NCBI RefSeq assembly: GCF_030407165.1
Contig: NZ_CP129111.1
Coordinates: 1 to 64,000, forward strand
Direction: 5' to 3'
DNA length: 64,000 bases
Source: Fontisubflavum oceani
GTDB taxonomy: Bacteria > Pseudomonadota > Alphaproteobacteria > Rhodobacterales > Rhodobacteraceae
The translations under genes were made by a program, and so were the position numbers. Shown in pieces: positions 8,923 to 17,951 of this stretch; position 1 is the stretch's first letter; each line of letters opens with the position of its first letter. The notes under the pieces were generated by a model that was not told the DNA's origin, ran no database searches, and saw only the letters and a program-made list of their open reading frames with translations.

Positions 8923-9698
8923 ATCGTGAAATTGGTACCGCCGCCATCCAAGAGAATGTTCTGCCCCACAATAAACCCAGCCTGAGCCGAGCAGAGATAG
9001 GCGCACATCTGACCAAACTCTTCCGCCGTGCCATAGCGCCGCGCCGGGATCGTCGCCGCACGTTTGGCGCGGGCTTCTTCCAACGTGATCCCCTCTGCCT
9101 TAACCACGCCACCGTCCAGCGCATCGGCACGGTCGGTGGCATGAATACCAGGCAGGAGATTGTTGATCGTCACACCATACTGCGCCACCTGCCGCGCCGT
9201 GCCCGCGACATATCCGGTCAGCCCGGTGCGCGCGGCATTCGACAGGCCAAGCTGCGGGATCGGCGCTTTCACCGATTGCGAGGTGATATTGACCACCCTT
9301 CCCCACCCCCGATCAATCATCTTCGGCATCAGCGCCGTCATGAGGGCAATGGGTGCGAGCATATTGGCATCCAGCGCGGCAATGAACTCGTCGCGCCCCC
9401 AATCATGCCACATGCCCGGAGGGGGCCCGCCCGCATTGGTCACCAGGATGTCGATCTCGCCTGCCGCTTCCAGCAGCGTCGCACGCCCCTCTTCGCTCGT
9501 CACATCCGCCGCGACAGTCGTCACCGAGACGCCATGCGCGGCCCGGATCGCCTCGGCCGTGGCCTCCAACGCTTCGGCGCCCCGCGCATTCATCACCAAA
9601 TCGCAGCCCGCCGCCGCCAAAGCCTCGGCACAACCGCGCCCCAAACCTTTGGACGAGGCGCAAACCAGTGCACGTTTACCCGAAATTCCAAGATCCAT
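8919..9698 (-). CDS. SDR-family oxidoreductase lacking the catalytic Tyr and Lys
   Basis: A 259-residue Rossmann-fold protein. The N-terminal cofactor loop reads ASSKGLGRG, the NNAG-like motif is TNAGGPPPG, and the C-terminal GQNILLDGGGTNFTI is typical of 3-oxoacyl-ACP-reductase-like SDRs. The canonical YxxxK is replaced: after ITSQSVKAPIPQLG comes LSNAARTG, so the Tyr position is Leu and the Lys position is Ala followed by Arg. This matches an atypical BKR-like SDR subgroup with an incomplete catalytic tetrad. Substrate unknown. Start taken at MDLGISGKRALV. Translationally coupled to alkC. Confidence 0.8.
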   Translation of the reverse strand: MDLGISGKRALVCASSKGLGRGCAEALAAAGCDLVMNARGAEALEATAEAIRAAHGVSVTTVAADVTSEEGRATLLEAAGEIDILVTNAGGPPPGMWHDWGRDEFIAALDANMLAPIALMTALMPKMIDRGWGRVVNITSQSVKAPIPQLGLSNAARTGLTGYVAGTARQVAQYGVTINNLLPGIHATDRADALDGGVVKAEGITLEEARAKRAATIPARRYGTAEEFGQMCAYLCSAQAGFIVGQNILLDGGGTNFTI

Positions 9699-9808
9699 GA
9701 CATCCTCCAATTCTGTTGCCCAAGACCTAGCAGGCCACCTTCGCGATCACCAGTCCGGCTTGACCGGTCTGCCGCCCCTGCCTAGGCATGGGGGCCAGAG
9801 GAGACCCC

Positions 9809-10816
9809 ATGACCCGACGCACGGCCCAATTCACCTTTTCCACTTATCCGGTCCAAGACCTAATCGTCACAACCGGGGCCAATGAGAAAGACCCGATTGG
9901 CCTGATGAAAGATGTTGTGGCGGGCGACTACTATCGATTGTCGCGCCAAGCGCACCCGGCAAATCTGGCGATCTGCGATGGGGAAAGCGGGCAAGAGGTG
10001 GCCGATGGATCGGATGTCGGGTTTCCGGGCGACAGCGTCAACTTGGACCTCTGCCATACATTGATGGCGCCCGACGGATCGATGGTGGAGCTCTTGGTTC
10101 TCACCATCTGGTCTGACGCAAAAATGTCCCGCCACATCTTGCCCCTGACGCCGCTGCAGGTGGCCATCGACTACGAGTTGGTTACGTCTGAGACCGAAAG
10201 CGCACCGCGGCGTTTTGCAGATATCGCCTGCGTCAGTTTCCTCGCGGGCACCCATCTGACGATGGCCGATGGCAGTCAAAAAATGGTGGAAGACCTGGCT
10301 CCGGGCGACCGCGTTCTGACCCGAGACAATGGGGCGCAGGAAATCCGCTGGATCGGGCAGCAAACCACGCGGGCCATCGGCGCACTTGCCCCAATCCGTA
10401 TTACGGAGGGGACATTGAACGTCGCGCGCGACCTTCGCCTCTCACCGCATCACCGCCTTTTTATATGGCAACGCAATGACGAGGTCGGAACAGGTCGCGC
10501 GGAACTCATGGTGAAGGCCGGATATCTGGTGAACGGTCAGACCGTGCTCCGCGAAGAAGGCGGCCATGTGGACAGCTATCAGATCGTCTTCGACGGCCAT
10601 GAAATCATCTATGCCGAGGGGATCGCAGTCGAAAGCCTCTTGGTCACCAGCCAGACGCGGGCAGCCCTGCCCGAGGAGTTGGACATCGATCCGTCAGAAG
10701 CCGACCGCCTGAACGCCGCCGAGATCGAAGTCTCCCGCACGGTGCTTGATGGGAGCGACGACGCGGCCGAAAGACTGACCCGGGCCAGCAAGGGCCTTGC
10801 CAAAGACGATCCCTGA
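9809..10816 (+). CDS. Hint (hedgehog/intein) domain protein
   Basis: A 335-residue protein with two parts. Residues 1-140 are unrecognised. The second part is a Hint domain beginning CVSFLAGTHLTMADG, then VEDLAPGDRVLTRDNG, QEIRWIG, LRLSPHHRLFIW and a late block with VESLL. Hint domains cleave themselves at an N-terminal Cys or Ser thioester or ester. Here the residue usually read as the Cys (before F-x-A-G-T) is Ser, with a Cys two residues earlier. Rhodobacteraceae carry many such proteins, often secreted, with unknown roles. The ATG at 9809 follows a GAGGAG site. The C-terminus is acidic and lacks a recognisable effector. Confidence 0.8.
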   Translation: MTRRTAQFTFSTYPVQDLIVTTGANEKDPIGLMKDVVAGDYYRLSRQAHPANLAICDGESGQEVADGSDVGFPGDSVNLDLCHTLMAPDGSMVELLVLTIWSDAKMSRHILPLTPLQVAIDYELVTSETESAPRRFADIACVSFLAGTHLTMADGSQKMVEDLAPGDRVLTRDNGAQEIRWIGQQTTRAIGALAPIRITEGTLNVARDLRLSPHHRLFIWQRNDEVGTGRAELMVKAGYLVNGQTVLREEGGHVDSYQIVFDGHEIIYAEGIAVESLLVTSQTRAALPEELDIDPSEADRLNAAEIEVSRTVLDGSDDAAERLTRASKGLAKDDP

Positions 10817-11131
10817 CACGAGCCGAACCCGCATCAGACGCGGTGTTTTTTCCTAGATTTGCTGCTTCGTTGTTTTCGCAGCAGGTCTCAATCTGCGCAT
10901 TGGCAACGCCTTGCAGGCGTCTCGGACTTAGCTCCAGATTTGCTCCCAATACACTTCAAACCTGACAGAAACAGCGGGTCGTGTCGCGCGTTTTGCAATC
11001 TACCCGACTACGCTACCGAAACCCTCCTGAAAAAGAATTTGAACCGTCGGCGCGCTTGCATCGACGCATGTCCAGGATGCGGGAGCCGTGTCTGAGATTG
11101 AACAGAACTTAACCATTTTTTGGAGAACAAG
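10817..11131. other. Intergenic region without a supported gene
   Basis: Apart from the hairpin near 10829-10851, the stretch holds no open frame with coding character. It should contain the promoter of the small secreted-protein gene that follows. I could not assign -35/-10 elements. Confidence 0.5.
10829..10851 (+). terminator. Candidate intrinsic terminator after the Hint gene
   Basis: A short hairpin with CCGC (10829-10832) pairing with GCGG (10840-10843) is followed by six T residues (10846-10851). It lies 13 bases after the Hint stop codon. The stem is only 4 bp, so strength is uncertain. Confidence 0.5.
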
Positions 11132-11497
11132 ATGACCCTTTTTCCAACCACCCTTCGCGCGGTGTTAACCATTTCACTGCTGGCCTTGACCCCAGCCCCG
11201 GTCCTCGCATTGGATCTCGATGTGTATGACGGAATCGGCGGCGGCGGTGGCGGCTTTGATGGCCCAGACGATGTCGCATCACCCGGCGATGATGACGGTC
11301 CAGACGATCCGCCCGAGATGGAATATGTTGGTCCGAGCGGCGGCGGCGTGAGCGCAGGCCAGGCCGATGGCGCGGGCATTAGCCAAAGAAGCGGCAATAA
11401 CCGCTGCCCCGGTGGTGAAACACGGGTCAACTGGGAAGCCGATGATGACGGTCATCCGATCCCGTCGACGATCGCCTGGCATTGCGTCTATCAGTAA
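11132..11497 (+). CDS. Small secreted acidic protein of unknown function
   Basis: A 121-residue protein. It has a clear Sec signal peptide (MTLFPTTLRAVLTISLLALT, then PAPVLA as likely cleavage site), a Gly-rich and Asp-rich low-complexity middle (GGGGGGFDGPDD and similar) and a compact C-terminus containing two Cys (NNRCPGG and AWHCVYQ) that could form a disulfide in the periplasm. I do not recognise a family. The ATG at 11132 is preceded by TGGAGAA. It lies upstream of prfC, 114 bases before the chosen prfC start. Confidence 0.65.
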   Translation: MTLFPTTLRAVLTISLLALTPAPVLALDLDVYDGIGGGGGGFDGPDDVASPGDDDGPDDPPEMEYVGPSGGGVSAGQADGAGISQRSGNNRCPGGETRVNWEADDDGHPIPSTIAWHCVYQ

Positions 11498-11611
11498 CGC
11501 CAGCCCGATATGGCAGCTGACCGGTTGGCCGAGATACGGCCGACCGGTTTCTCTCTCTCAAACCAGGGGTATCAATTGCGCCGACCTGGTAAGCCGACTA
11601 TATCCGCGCCC

Positions 11612-13210
11612 ATGTTGGACAATCGCCCCACCCTGCCGCCCGAAATCGCCCGCCGCCGGACCTTTGCGATCATTTCGCACCCGGATGCGGGCAAAACCAC
11701 GTTGACGGAGAAGTTCCTGCTATATGGCGGCGCGATTCAGATGGCGGGCCAGGTCCGGGCGAAGGGCGAGGCGCGCAGAACGCGGTCCGACTTCATGCAA
11801 ATGGAAAAGGACCGGGGGATTTCGGTCTCCGCTTCCGCCATGTCCTTCGATTTTGGCGAATATCGGTTCAATCTGGTGGACACCCCCGGCCACTCGGACT
11901 TTTCCGAAGACACCTATCGGACGCTGACCGCCGTGGATGCGGCAATCATGGTGATCGACGGTGCGAAAGGTGTGGAGAGTCAGACCCAAAAGCTCTTCGA
12001 AGTGTGCCGCCTTCGCGATTTGCCGATCTTGACTTTCTGTAACAAGATGGACAGGGAAAGCCGCGATACGTTTGATATTATTGACGAAATTCAGGAAAAT
12101 CTCGCCATCGACGTGACGCCCGCCTCTTGGCCCATCGGCACAGGTCGGGAGTTCCTGGGATGTTATGATCTGATCCGCGACCGGCTGGAACTGATGGATC
12201 GCGCCGATCGGAATGTGGTGGCTGAAAGCATCTCGATCGAAGGTCTTGATGACCCGAAACTTGCGGATCATATCCCAGAGGCGTTGCTGGAGAAGCTCCG
12301 CGAAGAGGTGGAGATGGCGCGTGAATTGTTGCCGCCGCTGGACCATCAAGCCTTTCTTGATGGGACGCTCACACCGATCTGGTTTGGCTCCGCAATCAAC
12401 TCGTTCGGGGTCAAGGAACTGATGGACGGCATCGCAGGTTACGGGCCGCAGCCGCAAGTCCAATCTGCCGAACCGCGCCAAGTCGCTCCGGAAGAAACCA
12501 AGGTCGCGGGCTTCGTCTTCAAAGTGCAGGCTAACATGGACCCCAAGCACCGTGACCGCGTGGCCTTTCTCCGCGTCGCGTCGGGCCATTTCAAACGCGG
12601 CATGAAGCTGACCCATGTGCGGTCAAAAAAGCCGATGGCGATCTCCAACCCGGTGCTGTTTCTCGCCTCGGACCGGGAGTTGGCCGAGGAGGCTTGGGCT
12701 GGCGACATCATCGGCATCCCGAACCATGGCCAGCTGCGCATCGGCGATGCACTGACCGAGGGTGAAGGCCTGCGCTTCACGGGCATCCCGTCCTTTGCGC
12801 CGGAACTGCTCCAAACCTGCCGCGCGGGCGATCCGATGAAGGCAAAACATCTAGACAAAGCGTTGATGCAATTCGCCGAGGAAGGCGCGGCAAAGATCTT
12901 CAAGCCCACCTTCGGCTCGGGCTTCATCGTCGGCGTCGTTGGTGCCTTGCAGTTCGAGGTTCTGGCCAGCCGGATCGAGCTGGAATACGGCCTTCCTGTC
13001 CGGTTTGAAGCGTCGCAATTCACCTCTGCGCGATGGGTCCACGGCCCGAAAGACAAGGTCGACGCTTTCGCCAATGCCAACAAGCAGCATATCGCCACGG
13101 ATAATGATGGCGATCCGGTCTATCTGACCCGCCTGCAGTGGGACATTGATCGAGTGGAGCGGGATTATCCCGACATTACACTCAGCGCGACGAAGGAGTT
13201 GATGGTCTGA
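11612..13210 (+). CDS. prfC: Peptide chain release factor 3
   Basis: A 532-residue translational GTPase. G1 is SHPDAGKTT, the switch II motif is DTPGHSDF and G4 is NKMD. The region around RTRSDFMQMEKDRGISVSAS is characteristic of RF3 rather than EF-G. RF3 recycles RF1/RF2 after peptide release. The C-terminus matches RF3 domains II and III. An upstream in-frame extension exists, but the start MLDNRPTLPPEIARRRTF fits the family length. The final bases GTCTGA overlap the presumed start of the next gene. Confidence 0.95.
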   Translation: MLDNRPTLPPEIARRRTFAIISHPDAGKTTLTEKFLLYGGAIQMAGQVRAKGEARRTRSDFMQMEKDRGISVSASAMSFDFGEYRFNLVDTPGHSDFSEDTYRTLTAVDAAIMVIDGAKGVESQTQKLFEVCRLRDLPILTFCNKMDRESRDTFDIIDEIQENLAIDVTPASWPIGTGREFLGCYDLIRDRLELMDRADRNVVAESISIEGLDDPKLADHIPEALLEKLREEVEMARELLPPLDHQAFLDGTLTPIWFGSAINSFGVKELMDGIAGYGPQPQVQSAEPRQVAPEETKVAGFVFKVQANMDPKHRDRVAFLRVASGHFKRGMKLTHVRSKKPMAISNPVLFLASDRELAEEAWAGDIIGIPNHGQLRIGDALTEGEGLRFTGIPSFAPELLQTCRAGDPMKAKHLDKALMQFAEEGAAKIFKPTFGSGFIVGVVGALQFEVLASRIELEYGLPVRFEASQFTSARWVHGPKDKVDAFANANKQHIATDNDGDPVYLTRLQWDIDRVERDYPDITLSATKELMV

Positions 13211-13821
13211 CCCTGCAAAACCGCGTTCAGCCGACTGGGGAGATTGCCGCCATTCCGGTGCGCGGCCTCTTTACGGGCAATCGTGGCATTATTCATCGCC
13301 CCGATGGGACGCTCGGCACCGCCCGGTGGAGCCACAAGCACTGGCTGGTCTGCACCCTGACGCACCCAAAAGGCCGCTATCATGGCCCCATGCCTGACCG
13401 GGGGTGGTCAGCCCTGTTTTTTCTGGATGAGGCCGTCGCGCTGACGGCGGGCCATCGACCATGCCATTATTGCCGCCGCGATGCTTATCGGGCCTGGGCG
13501 GCGGCATGGGCCCGCGCCACGGGTGCCCCGCCAGAGCGGATGGCGATGGACAGCGCCCTCCACCACGCGCGTGTGACGCGGACGCGCCAACAGGTCCGAC
13601 ATCAGGCCGAGTGTGACACCCTACCGGATTACAGCTTCATCTTGTGGAACGACCGCGCGCATATGGTGCACACTGATGCGCTTCACCCTTATACGCCTGA
13701 TGGCTACGGCACGCCGGTGCCAAGGCCAAAGGGAAAGGTCATCGTCTTAACACCGGCACCCACGGTCAATGTGCTCGCGGCGGGATATGTGCCTCTGCGT
13801 CACCCGTCGGTCGAGGTTTAA
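13207..13821 (+). CDS. Conserved hypothetical protein (TLQNRVQPTGEI family), probable non-ATG start
   Basis: The frame overlaps the prfC stop. The N-terminus reads (L)TLQNRVQPTGEIAAIPVRG, which resembles the start of a conserved hypothetical family found in alphaproteobacteria. No ATG or TTG sits at the expected place; a CTG at 13207 would begin the protein, and the next conventional start is a GTG at 13258. The product, 204 or 187 residues, contains GNRGIIHRPDGTLGTARW, a CHYCRRDAY motif with two Cys that could bind metal, and conserved His residues. Function unknown. The start is the main uncertainty. Confidence 0.7.
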   Translation: MTLQNRVQPTGEIAAIPVRGLFTGNRGIIHRPDGTLGTARWSHKHWLVCTLTHPKGRYHGPMPDRGWSALFFLDEAVALTAGHRPCHYCRRDAYRAWAAAWARATGAPPERMAMDSALHHARVTRTRQQVRHQAECDTLPDYSFILWNDRAHMVHTDALHPYTPDGYGTPVPRPKGKVIVLTPAPTVNVLAAGYVPLRHPSVEV

Positions 13822-13855
13822 CGGCGAGTTAACCATCTTCCCGCATGGTCCCGAC

Positions 13856-14398
13856 ATGTTGGGTCGCAATCTTGTTTGGGTCTTTCTGCTGTCGATGGCC
13901 TGCACGCCGCTCCTTGAGGGCGAGACATGGCATAGCCCCCACACGGACATCGCCGGCGCGATCTCGCAGCAAGCGGTTGTCTCAGACGACAGACATCATG
14001 TCCTGGTCGGTCAGGTGATGATCCTGAACCGACGCGGCGAGGTGCACTATCTGGCCGAAATCGGTCAGGTCTCAGACGGCGTGCATCGTCGGTTGCGGAT
14101 GGATAGCGCCTGGCGCGATGGGGATGTATTGCCGTTTCGCGGCCTCAGACGGACCGAGCGGTTTTGCATCGGCTTGAGCAATTGCCAGGGCTTCCGCACT
14201 GGCACGTTTGTCTTCACCCCCGAGACATTTGCAGAGGCGGTCGAAGACGGGTTCCGCGCCCATCTGATCGGGCCCGATGCCGTAATCGACATCTACCTCC
14301 CACCCGAATTGTTCGTGGATGCGGCGGACCGCGCTGGTGCCGAAGGGGTGATCGAAACCCCCTTTTGGCCAGCCGACACATCGCGCGCCCCCGTGTAA
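13856..14398 (+). CDS. Hypothetical exported protein
   Basis: A 180-residue protein starting MLGRNLVWVFLLSMACTPLLE, a short hydrophobic N-terminus followed by Cys that may be a lipoprotein signal, although the residue at -3 of the Cys is Ser rather than Leu. The mature part has the pattern DIAGAISQQAVVSDDRHHVL and two Cys near RFCIGLSNCQGF. I recognise no family. It begins 34 bases after the preceding hypothetical gene and may belong to the same transcript. Confidence 0.6.
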   Translation: MLGRNLVWVFLLSMACTPLLEGETWHSPHTDIAGAISQQAVVSDDRHHVLVGQVMILNRRGEVHYLAEIGQVSDGVHRRLRMDSAWRDGDVLPFRGLRRTERFCIGLSNCQGFRTGTFVFTPETFAEAVEDGFRAHLIGPDAVIDIYLPPELFVDAADRAGAEGVIETPFWPADTSRAPV

Positions 14399-14549
14399 CC
14401 ACGCCGCATCGCGGGTAAAATTTGACCTCCGCGCCCAATTGCCCTATGTCTCCGGCGGGTTTTGCGACAGGCGCGAGACCTCGCCGCAGAGCGCGAAGAT
14501 ATGCGCTCTATATATCACCGCCGGGCAATCCCGGCCTGACTGGACGCAT

Positions 14550-16220
14550 ATGACAAAATTTTCCGATCTCAGCCTTAGCCCCAAGGTTCTCAAAGCCATT
14601 GACGAAGCGGGCTATGAAACCCCCACCCCGATCCAGGAAGGGGCGATCCCGCCCGCGCTGGAAGGCCACGATGTTCTGGGCATTGCCCAAACCGGAACCG
14701 GCAAAACCGCCAGTTTCACCCTCCCGATGATCACCATGCTGGCGCGTGGCCGCGCCCGCGCGCGCATGCCGCGAAGCTTGGTGCTGTGCCCGACACGCGA
14801 GTTGGCCGCTCAGGTCGCGGAGAACTTCGACACCTATGCAAAACACGTGAAACTGACCAAGGCGCTGCTGATCGGCGGTGTCTCGTTCAAAGAACAAGAC
14901 GTGCTGATTGACCGTGGCGTGGATGTCTTGATCGCCACGCCGGGCCGCCTGCTCGACCATTTTGAGCGCGGTAAGCTTCTGCTTACCGGCGTGCAGATCA
15001 TGGTGGTCGATGAGGCCGACCGGATGCTCGACATGGGCTTCATCCCGGATATCGAGAAAATCTTCTCGCTGACGCCCTTCACGCGCCAGACGCTGTTCTT
15101 CTCCGCCACCATGGCGCCCGAGATCGAGCGGATCACCAACACCTTCCTCAGCGCCCCCGCCAAGATCGAAGTGGCCCGTCAGTCGACGACCTCGGACACA
15201 ATCGAACAGGCCCTGGTCAGTTTCAAACCGACGCGCCGCGATATGGCCGCGAAACAGAAACGCAACATGTTGCGTGCCGTGATTGAGGCCGAGGGTGAGG
15301 CCTGCACCAACGCGATCATCTTCTGCAACCGCAAGATCGATGTGGATATCGTCGCGAAGTCCTTGAAGAAACACGGGTTCAATGCCGAGCCGATCCACGG
15401 CGATCTGGATCAGTCGCAGCGGATGCGGACCTTGGATGGGTTCCGAGACGGGACGATCAAGTTCCTCGTCGCCTCCGATGTCGCCGCGCGCGGGCTTGAT
15501 ATTCCGAATGTGAGCCATGTTCTGAACTACGATGTGCCGTCCCATGCCGAGGATTACGTGCACCGGATCGGGCGCACGGGCCGGGCTGGCCGTAAAGGCA
15601 AGACGGTGATGCTGCACGTGCCGGCGGACGACAAGTATTTGGGCGCGATTGAAAGCCTGATCGGCAATCCAATCCCCCGGATCGATCCGCCGATGCAGAT
15701 CGAAAGCGGCCGCAAAGCAGATGAGACGGGCACAGACGACGCCCCGCGCGAGCGCAAACCCCGCCGTAGCCGGAGCCGTCGTGACGACTCTCAAGACACC
15801 GCGTCGCCGAAAGCGGCAGACACTGTTCCAGAAGAGGCCGCCACAGAGGCCCCGCGCCCGGCCCGGCAACGGGGCAAGGATACGTCGGACCGGACCGACC
15901 GGAGCGGGCGGTCCCGTGGTGGTCGCGACCGCAATGATCGGGGCGGCAACCAGGTGGTTGGGATGGGCGATCATATGCCCGATTTCATCTCGCTGAGCTT
16001 TGACGAACGCCGGGGTGGCCCCGCCGCCTCCGACGACGCGCCCAAAAAATCAAAGCCCGCCAAATCAAAGACGACTAAAGCCGAGGCGCCGGAAGCGCAG
16101 GTTACCGAGACCACGGCGGAACCGGTGACGGAAGAAGCCCCGAAACCAAAGCGTCGCCGGGCAAAGAAGGTGAAAGAGGCCGAAACGCCCACGGAACCGA
16201 CAAACGAAGACGCCGCCTGA
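14550..16220 (+). CDS. rhlE: DEAD-box RNA helicase, RhlE type
   Basis: A 556-residue helicase. The Q motif is TPTPIQEGAIPPAL, motif I AQTGTGKT, motif II DEAD, motif III SAT and motif VI HRIGRTGRAG. The two RecA-like domains end near residue 375. The remaining 180 residues are a low-complexity tail rich in Arg, Lys, Ser, Glu and Ala, likely disordered and RNA-binding, as in other RhlE proteins. The ATG at 14550 (MTKFSDLSLSPKVLKAIDEA) fits the family; a longer in-frame extension upstream is disregarded. RhlE proteins act in rRNA maturation and cold-stress RNA remodelling. Confidence 0.92.
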   Translation: MTKFSDLSLSPKVLKAIDEAGYETPTPIQEGAIPPALEGHDVLGIAQTGTGKTASFTLPMITMLARGRARARMPRSLVLCPTRELAAQVAENFDTYAKHVKLTKALLIGGVSFKEQDVLIDRGVDVLIATPGRLLDHFERGKLLLTGVQIMVVDEADRMLDMGFIPDIEKIFSLTPFTRQTLFFSATMAPEIERITNTFLSAPAKIEVARQSTTSDTIEQALVSFKPTRRDMAAKQKRNMLRAVIEAEGEACTNAIIFCNRKIDVDIVAKSLKKHGFNAEPIHGDLDQSQRMRTLDGFRDGTIKFLVASDVAARGLDIPNVSHVLNYDVPSHAEDYVHRIGRTGRAGRKGKTVMLHVPADDKYLGAIESLIGNPIPRIDPPMQIESGRKADETGTDDAPRERKPRRSRSRRDDSQDTASPKAADTVPEEAATEAPRPARQRGKDTSDRTDRSGRSRGGRDRNDRGGNQVVGMGDHMPDFISLSFDERRGGPAASDDAPKKSKPAKSKTTKAEAPEAQVTETTAEPVTEEAPKPKRRRAKKVKEAETPTEPTNEDAA

Positions 16221-16228
16221 ACGGATCG

Positions 16229-16252
16229 GGGCGACACGGCTCCGTGTCGCCC
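16229..16252. terminator. Bidirectional hairpin between convergent rhlE and rnj
   Basis: GGGCGACACGG (16229-16239) and CCGTGTCGCCC (16242-16252) are perfect 11-base complements around a 2-base centre. The hairpin lies between the stop codons of two convergent genes. It lacks a clear T tract, so it may act as a 3' end stabiliser rather than a classical intrinsic terminator. Confidence 0.65.
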
Positions 16253-16274
16253 GAACACCGCGAAGACGGTGTGC

Positions 16275-17951
16275 TTAGCTGGCCATCAACCGGCTCACCA
16301 GCACGCTGACTTCGGGCTTCTTGCCGATCTCACTGACGCAGACCTGCCGCACAGCGCGTTTGACCACTTCGTCGAGCTTATCATCATCGCCGACCGTCTG
16401 ATCATTCAAACGCGGCAGAAGCTCGGCCAGATCATCCTCGATCATCTCAGCCAGATCCGCGCCATTCCCCACCATTTCCGGTAAGCCGCGCAGTTCGACC
16501 CAACTGTCTTCGAGAATCTGGTCATCTTCATCGACGACCAGGGCCACAATGACCAAGCCGTTGATCGCGATCTTCATCCGATCCCGGATCACGCCATCAA
16601 AGGCCCCGACATGGGCCGTGCCATCAAGATAGGTCTTCGTCACCTCGATATGCTCGACGACACCTGGCTGATTGCCCGACAGCTCGACCATCGCCCCGTT
16701 CGGCGCGACAATACCAAGCAGACCTTTCTCCATCGCCACCCGTGCATGTTCGCGCAAATGCCGGAACTCGCCGTGGTTAGGCAGCAATACTTGCGGACGG
16801 ACCAAATCATGCATCGCTTCCAGGTCGGGCCGATTGGCATGGCCGGAGACATGGTAAAACCCGGCGCTTTCATCCACGACGCGGACACCCTTTTCGGCCA
16901 GCGCATTTTGGATATGGCCGACGGACACCTCATTGCCGGGGATGGTTTTCGAGGAGAAGAGGAACATATCCCCCTCGGCCAGTTCCATGCCGAGGTATTT
17001 GCCCCGTGATAGCGCAGCCGAGGCCGCGCGGCGTTCACCCTGGCTTCCGGTCACGATCAGCATCAGGTTTTCACGTGGAATATCAGACGCTTCCTCCGGG
17101 CTGACAGTTGCGGGGAAGTCGGTCAGAACGCCGCTTTCAACGCCTGCGGCCACCATACGTTTCATCGCCCGGCCCATCAGGCAGATCGAGCGGCCATTGG
17201 CCTTGCCGGCATCAGCCAGCGTTTTCAGCCGCGCAATGTTGGAGGCGAAAGTCGTGGCAACCACCATACCCTTGGCACCCGCGATCAGCTTGCCAATCGG
17301 CTCCGGCAATTGGCTCTCGCTCCGACCCGGATGACCGGAAAAGACATTGGTGGAATCGCAAATCAGCGCCAAGACTCCATCCTGCGCGACTTGTTTCCAC
17401 AACTCTTCATCAAAGGGCTCGCCCACGACCGGCTCATGGTCAATTTTGAAGTCGCCGGAATGCACAACCCGGCCCTCTGGCGTGTCGATCACGAGCGCGG
17501 AGGCCTCAGGGATCGAGTGCGAAATCGGCGCGAATTGCACACGGAACGGGCCAGCCTCTACCACCTCTGGATAGGCCTCGACGACCTGTACGATATCGGG
17601 ATCTTGGCCCGCATCCTCCAGTTTGCGCCGCGCGTGGATCGCGGTGAAGGCGCGGGTATAGACTGGCGCTTTCAACTGGCTCCAAAGATGACCGACCGCG
17701 CCCACATGATCTTCATGCGCATGGGTTATGAAAATCCCATCAAGCCGGTCGGCGCGCGCCGCCAGCCAAGATACATCCGGCAGGATCAGGTCGACGCCAG
17801 GCTGCCCATCCATATCGGGGAAACTGACGCCGATATCGACCAGAATGAAACGCTCTTTCCCTTCCGGTCCATAACCATAGAGATAGCAATTCATCCCGAT
17901 TTCCCCCGCGCCACCGAGAGGGAGATAGATCAGCCGTGCGCGATCACTCAT
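16275..17951 (-). CDS. rnj: Ribonuclease J
   Basis: A 558-residue metallo-beta-lactamase/beta-CASP nuclease. It begins LIYLPLGGAGEIGMNCYLYG, and carries the zinc motif HAHEDHVG, a HSIPEASAL block, HSGDFK and the late SGHANR/PNHGEFRHL blocks of RNase J. RNase J is a 5' exonuclease and endonuclease in rRNA and mRNA processing, found in alphaproteobacteria alongside RNase E. Its ATG overlaps the coaX stop (ATGA), making it the last gene of the operon nuo-birA-coaX-rnj. Confidence 0.95.
   Translation of the reverse strand: MSDRARLIYLPLGGAGEIGMNCYLYGYGPEGKERFILVDIGVSFPDMDGQPGVDLILPDVSWLAARADRLDGIFITHAHEDHVGAVGHLWSQLKAPVYTRAFTAIHARRKLEDAGQDPDIVQVVEAYPEVVEAGPFRVQFAPISHSIPEASALVIDTPEGRVVHSGDFKIDHEPVVGEPFDEELWKQVAQDGVLALICDSTNVFSGHPGRSESQLPEPIGKLIAGAKGMVVATTFASNIARLKTLADAGKANGRSICLMGRAMKRMVAAGVESGVLTDFPATVSPEEASDIPRENLMLIVTGSQGERRAASAALSRGKYLGMELAEGDMFLFSSKTIPGNEVSVGHIQNALAEKGVRVVDESAGFYHVSGHANRPDLEAMHDLVRPQVLLPNHGEFRHLREHARVAMEKGLLGIVAPNGAMVELSGNQPGVVEHIEVTKTYLDGTAHVGAFDGVIRDRMKIAINGLVIVALVVDEDDQILEDSWVELRGLPEMVGNGADLAEMIEDDLAELLPRLNDQTVGDDDKLDEVVKRAVRQVCVSEIGKKPEVSVLVSRLMAS

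Noticed and set aside
10859..11095. Plus-strand frame of 78 codons after the Hint gene
   Set aside because: No ribosome site, no signal or domain, and composition like non-coding DNA.
14508..15974. Long minus-strand frame opposite rhlE
   Set aside because: It is the antisense shadow of a DEAD-box helicase with all motifs; Arg/Gly/His-rich composition is typical of shadows in high-G+C DNA.
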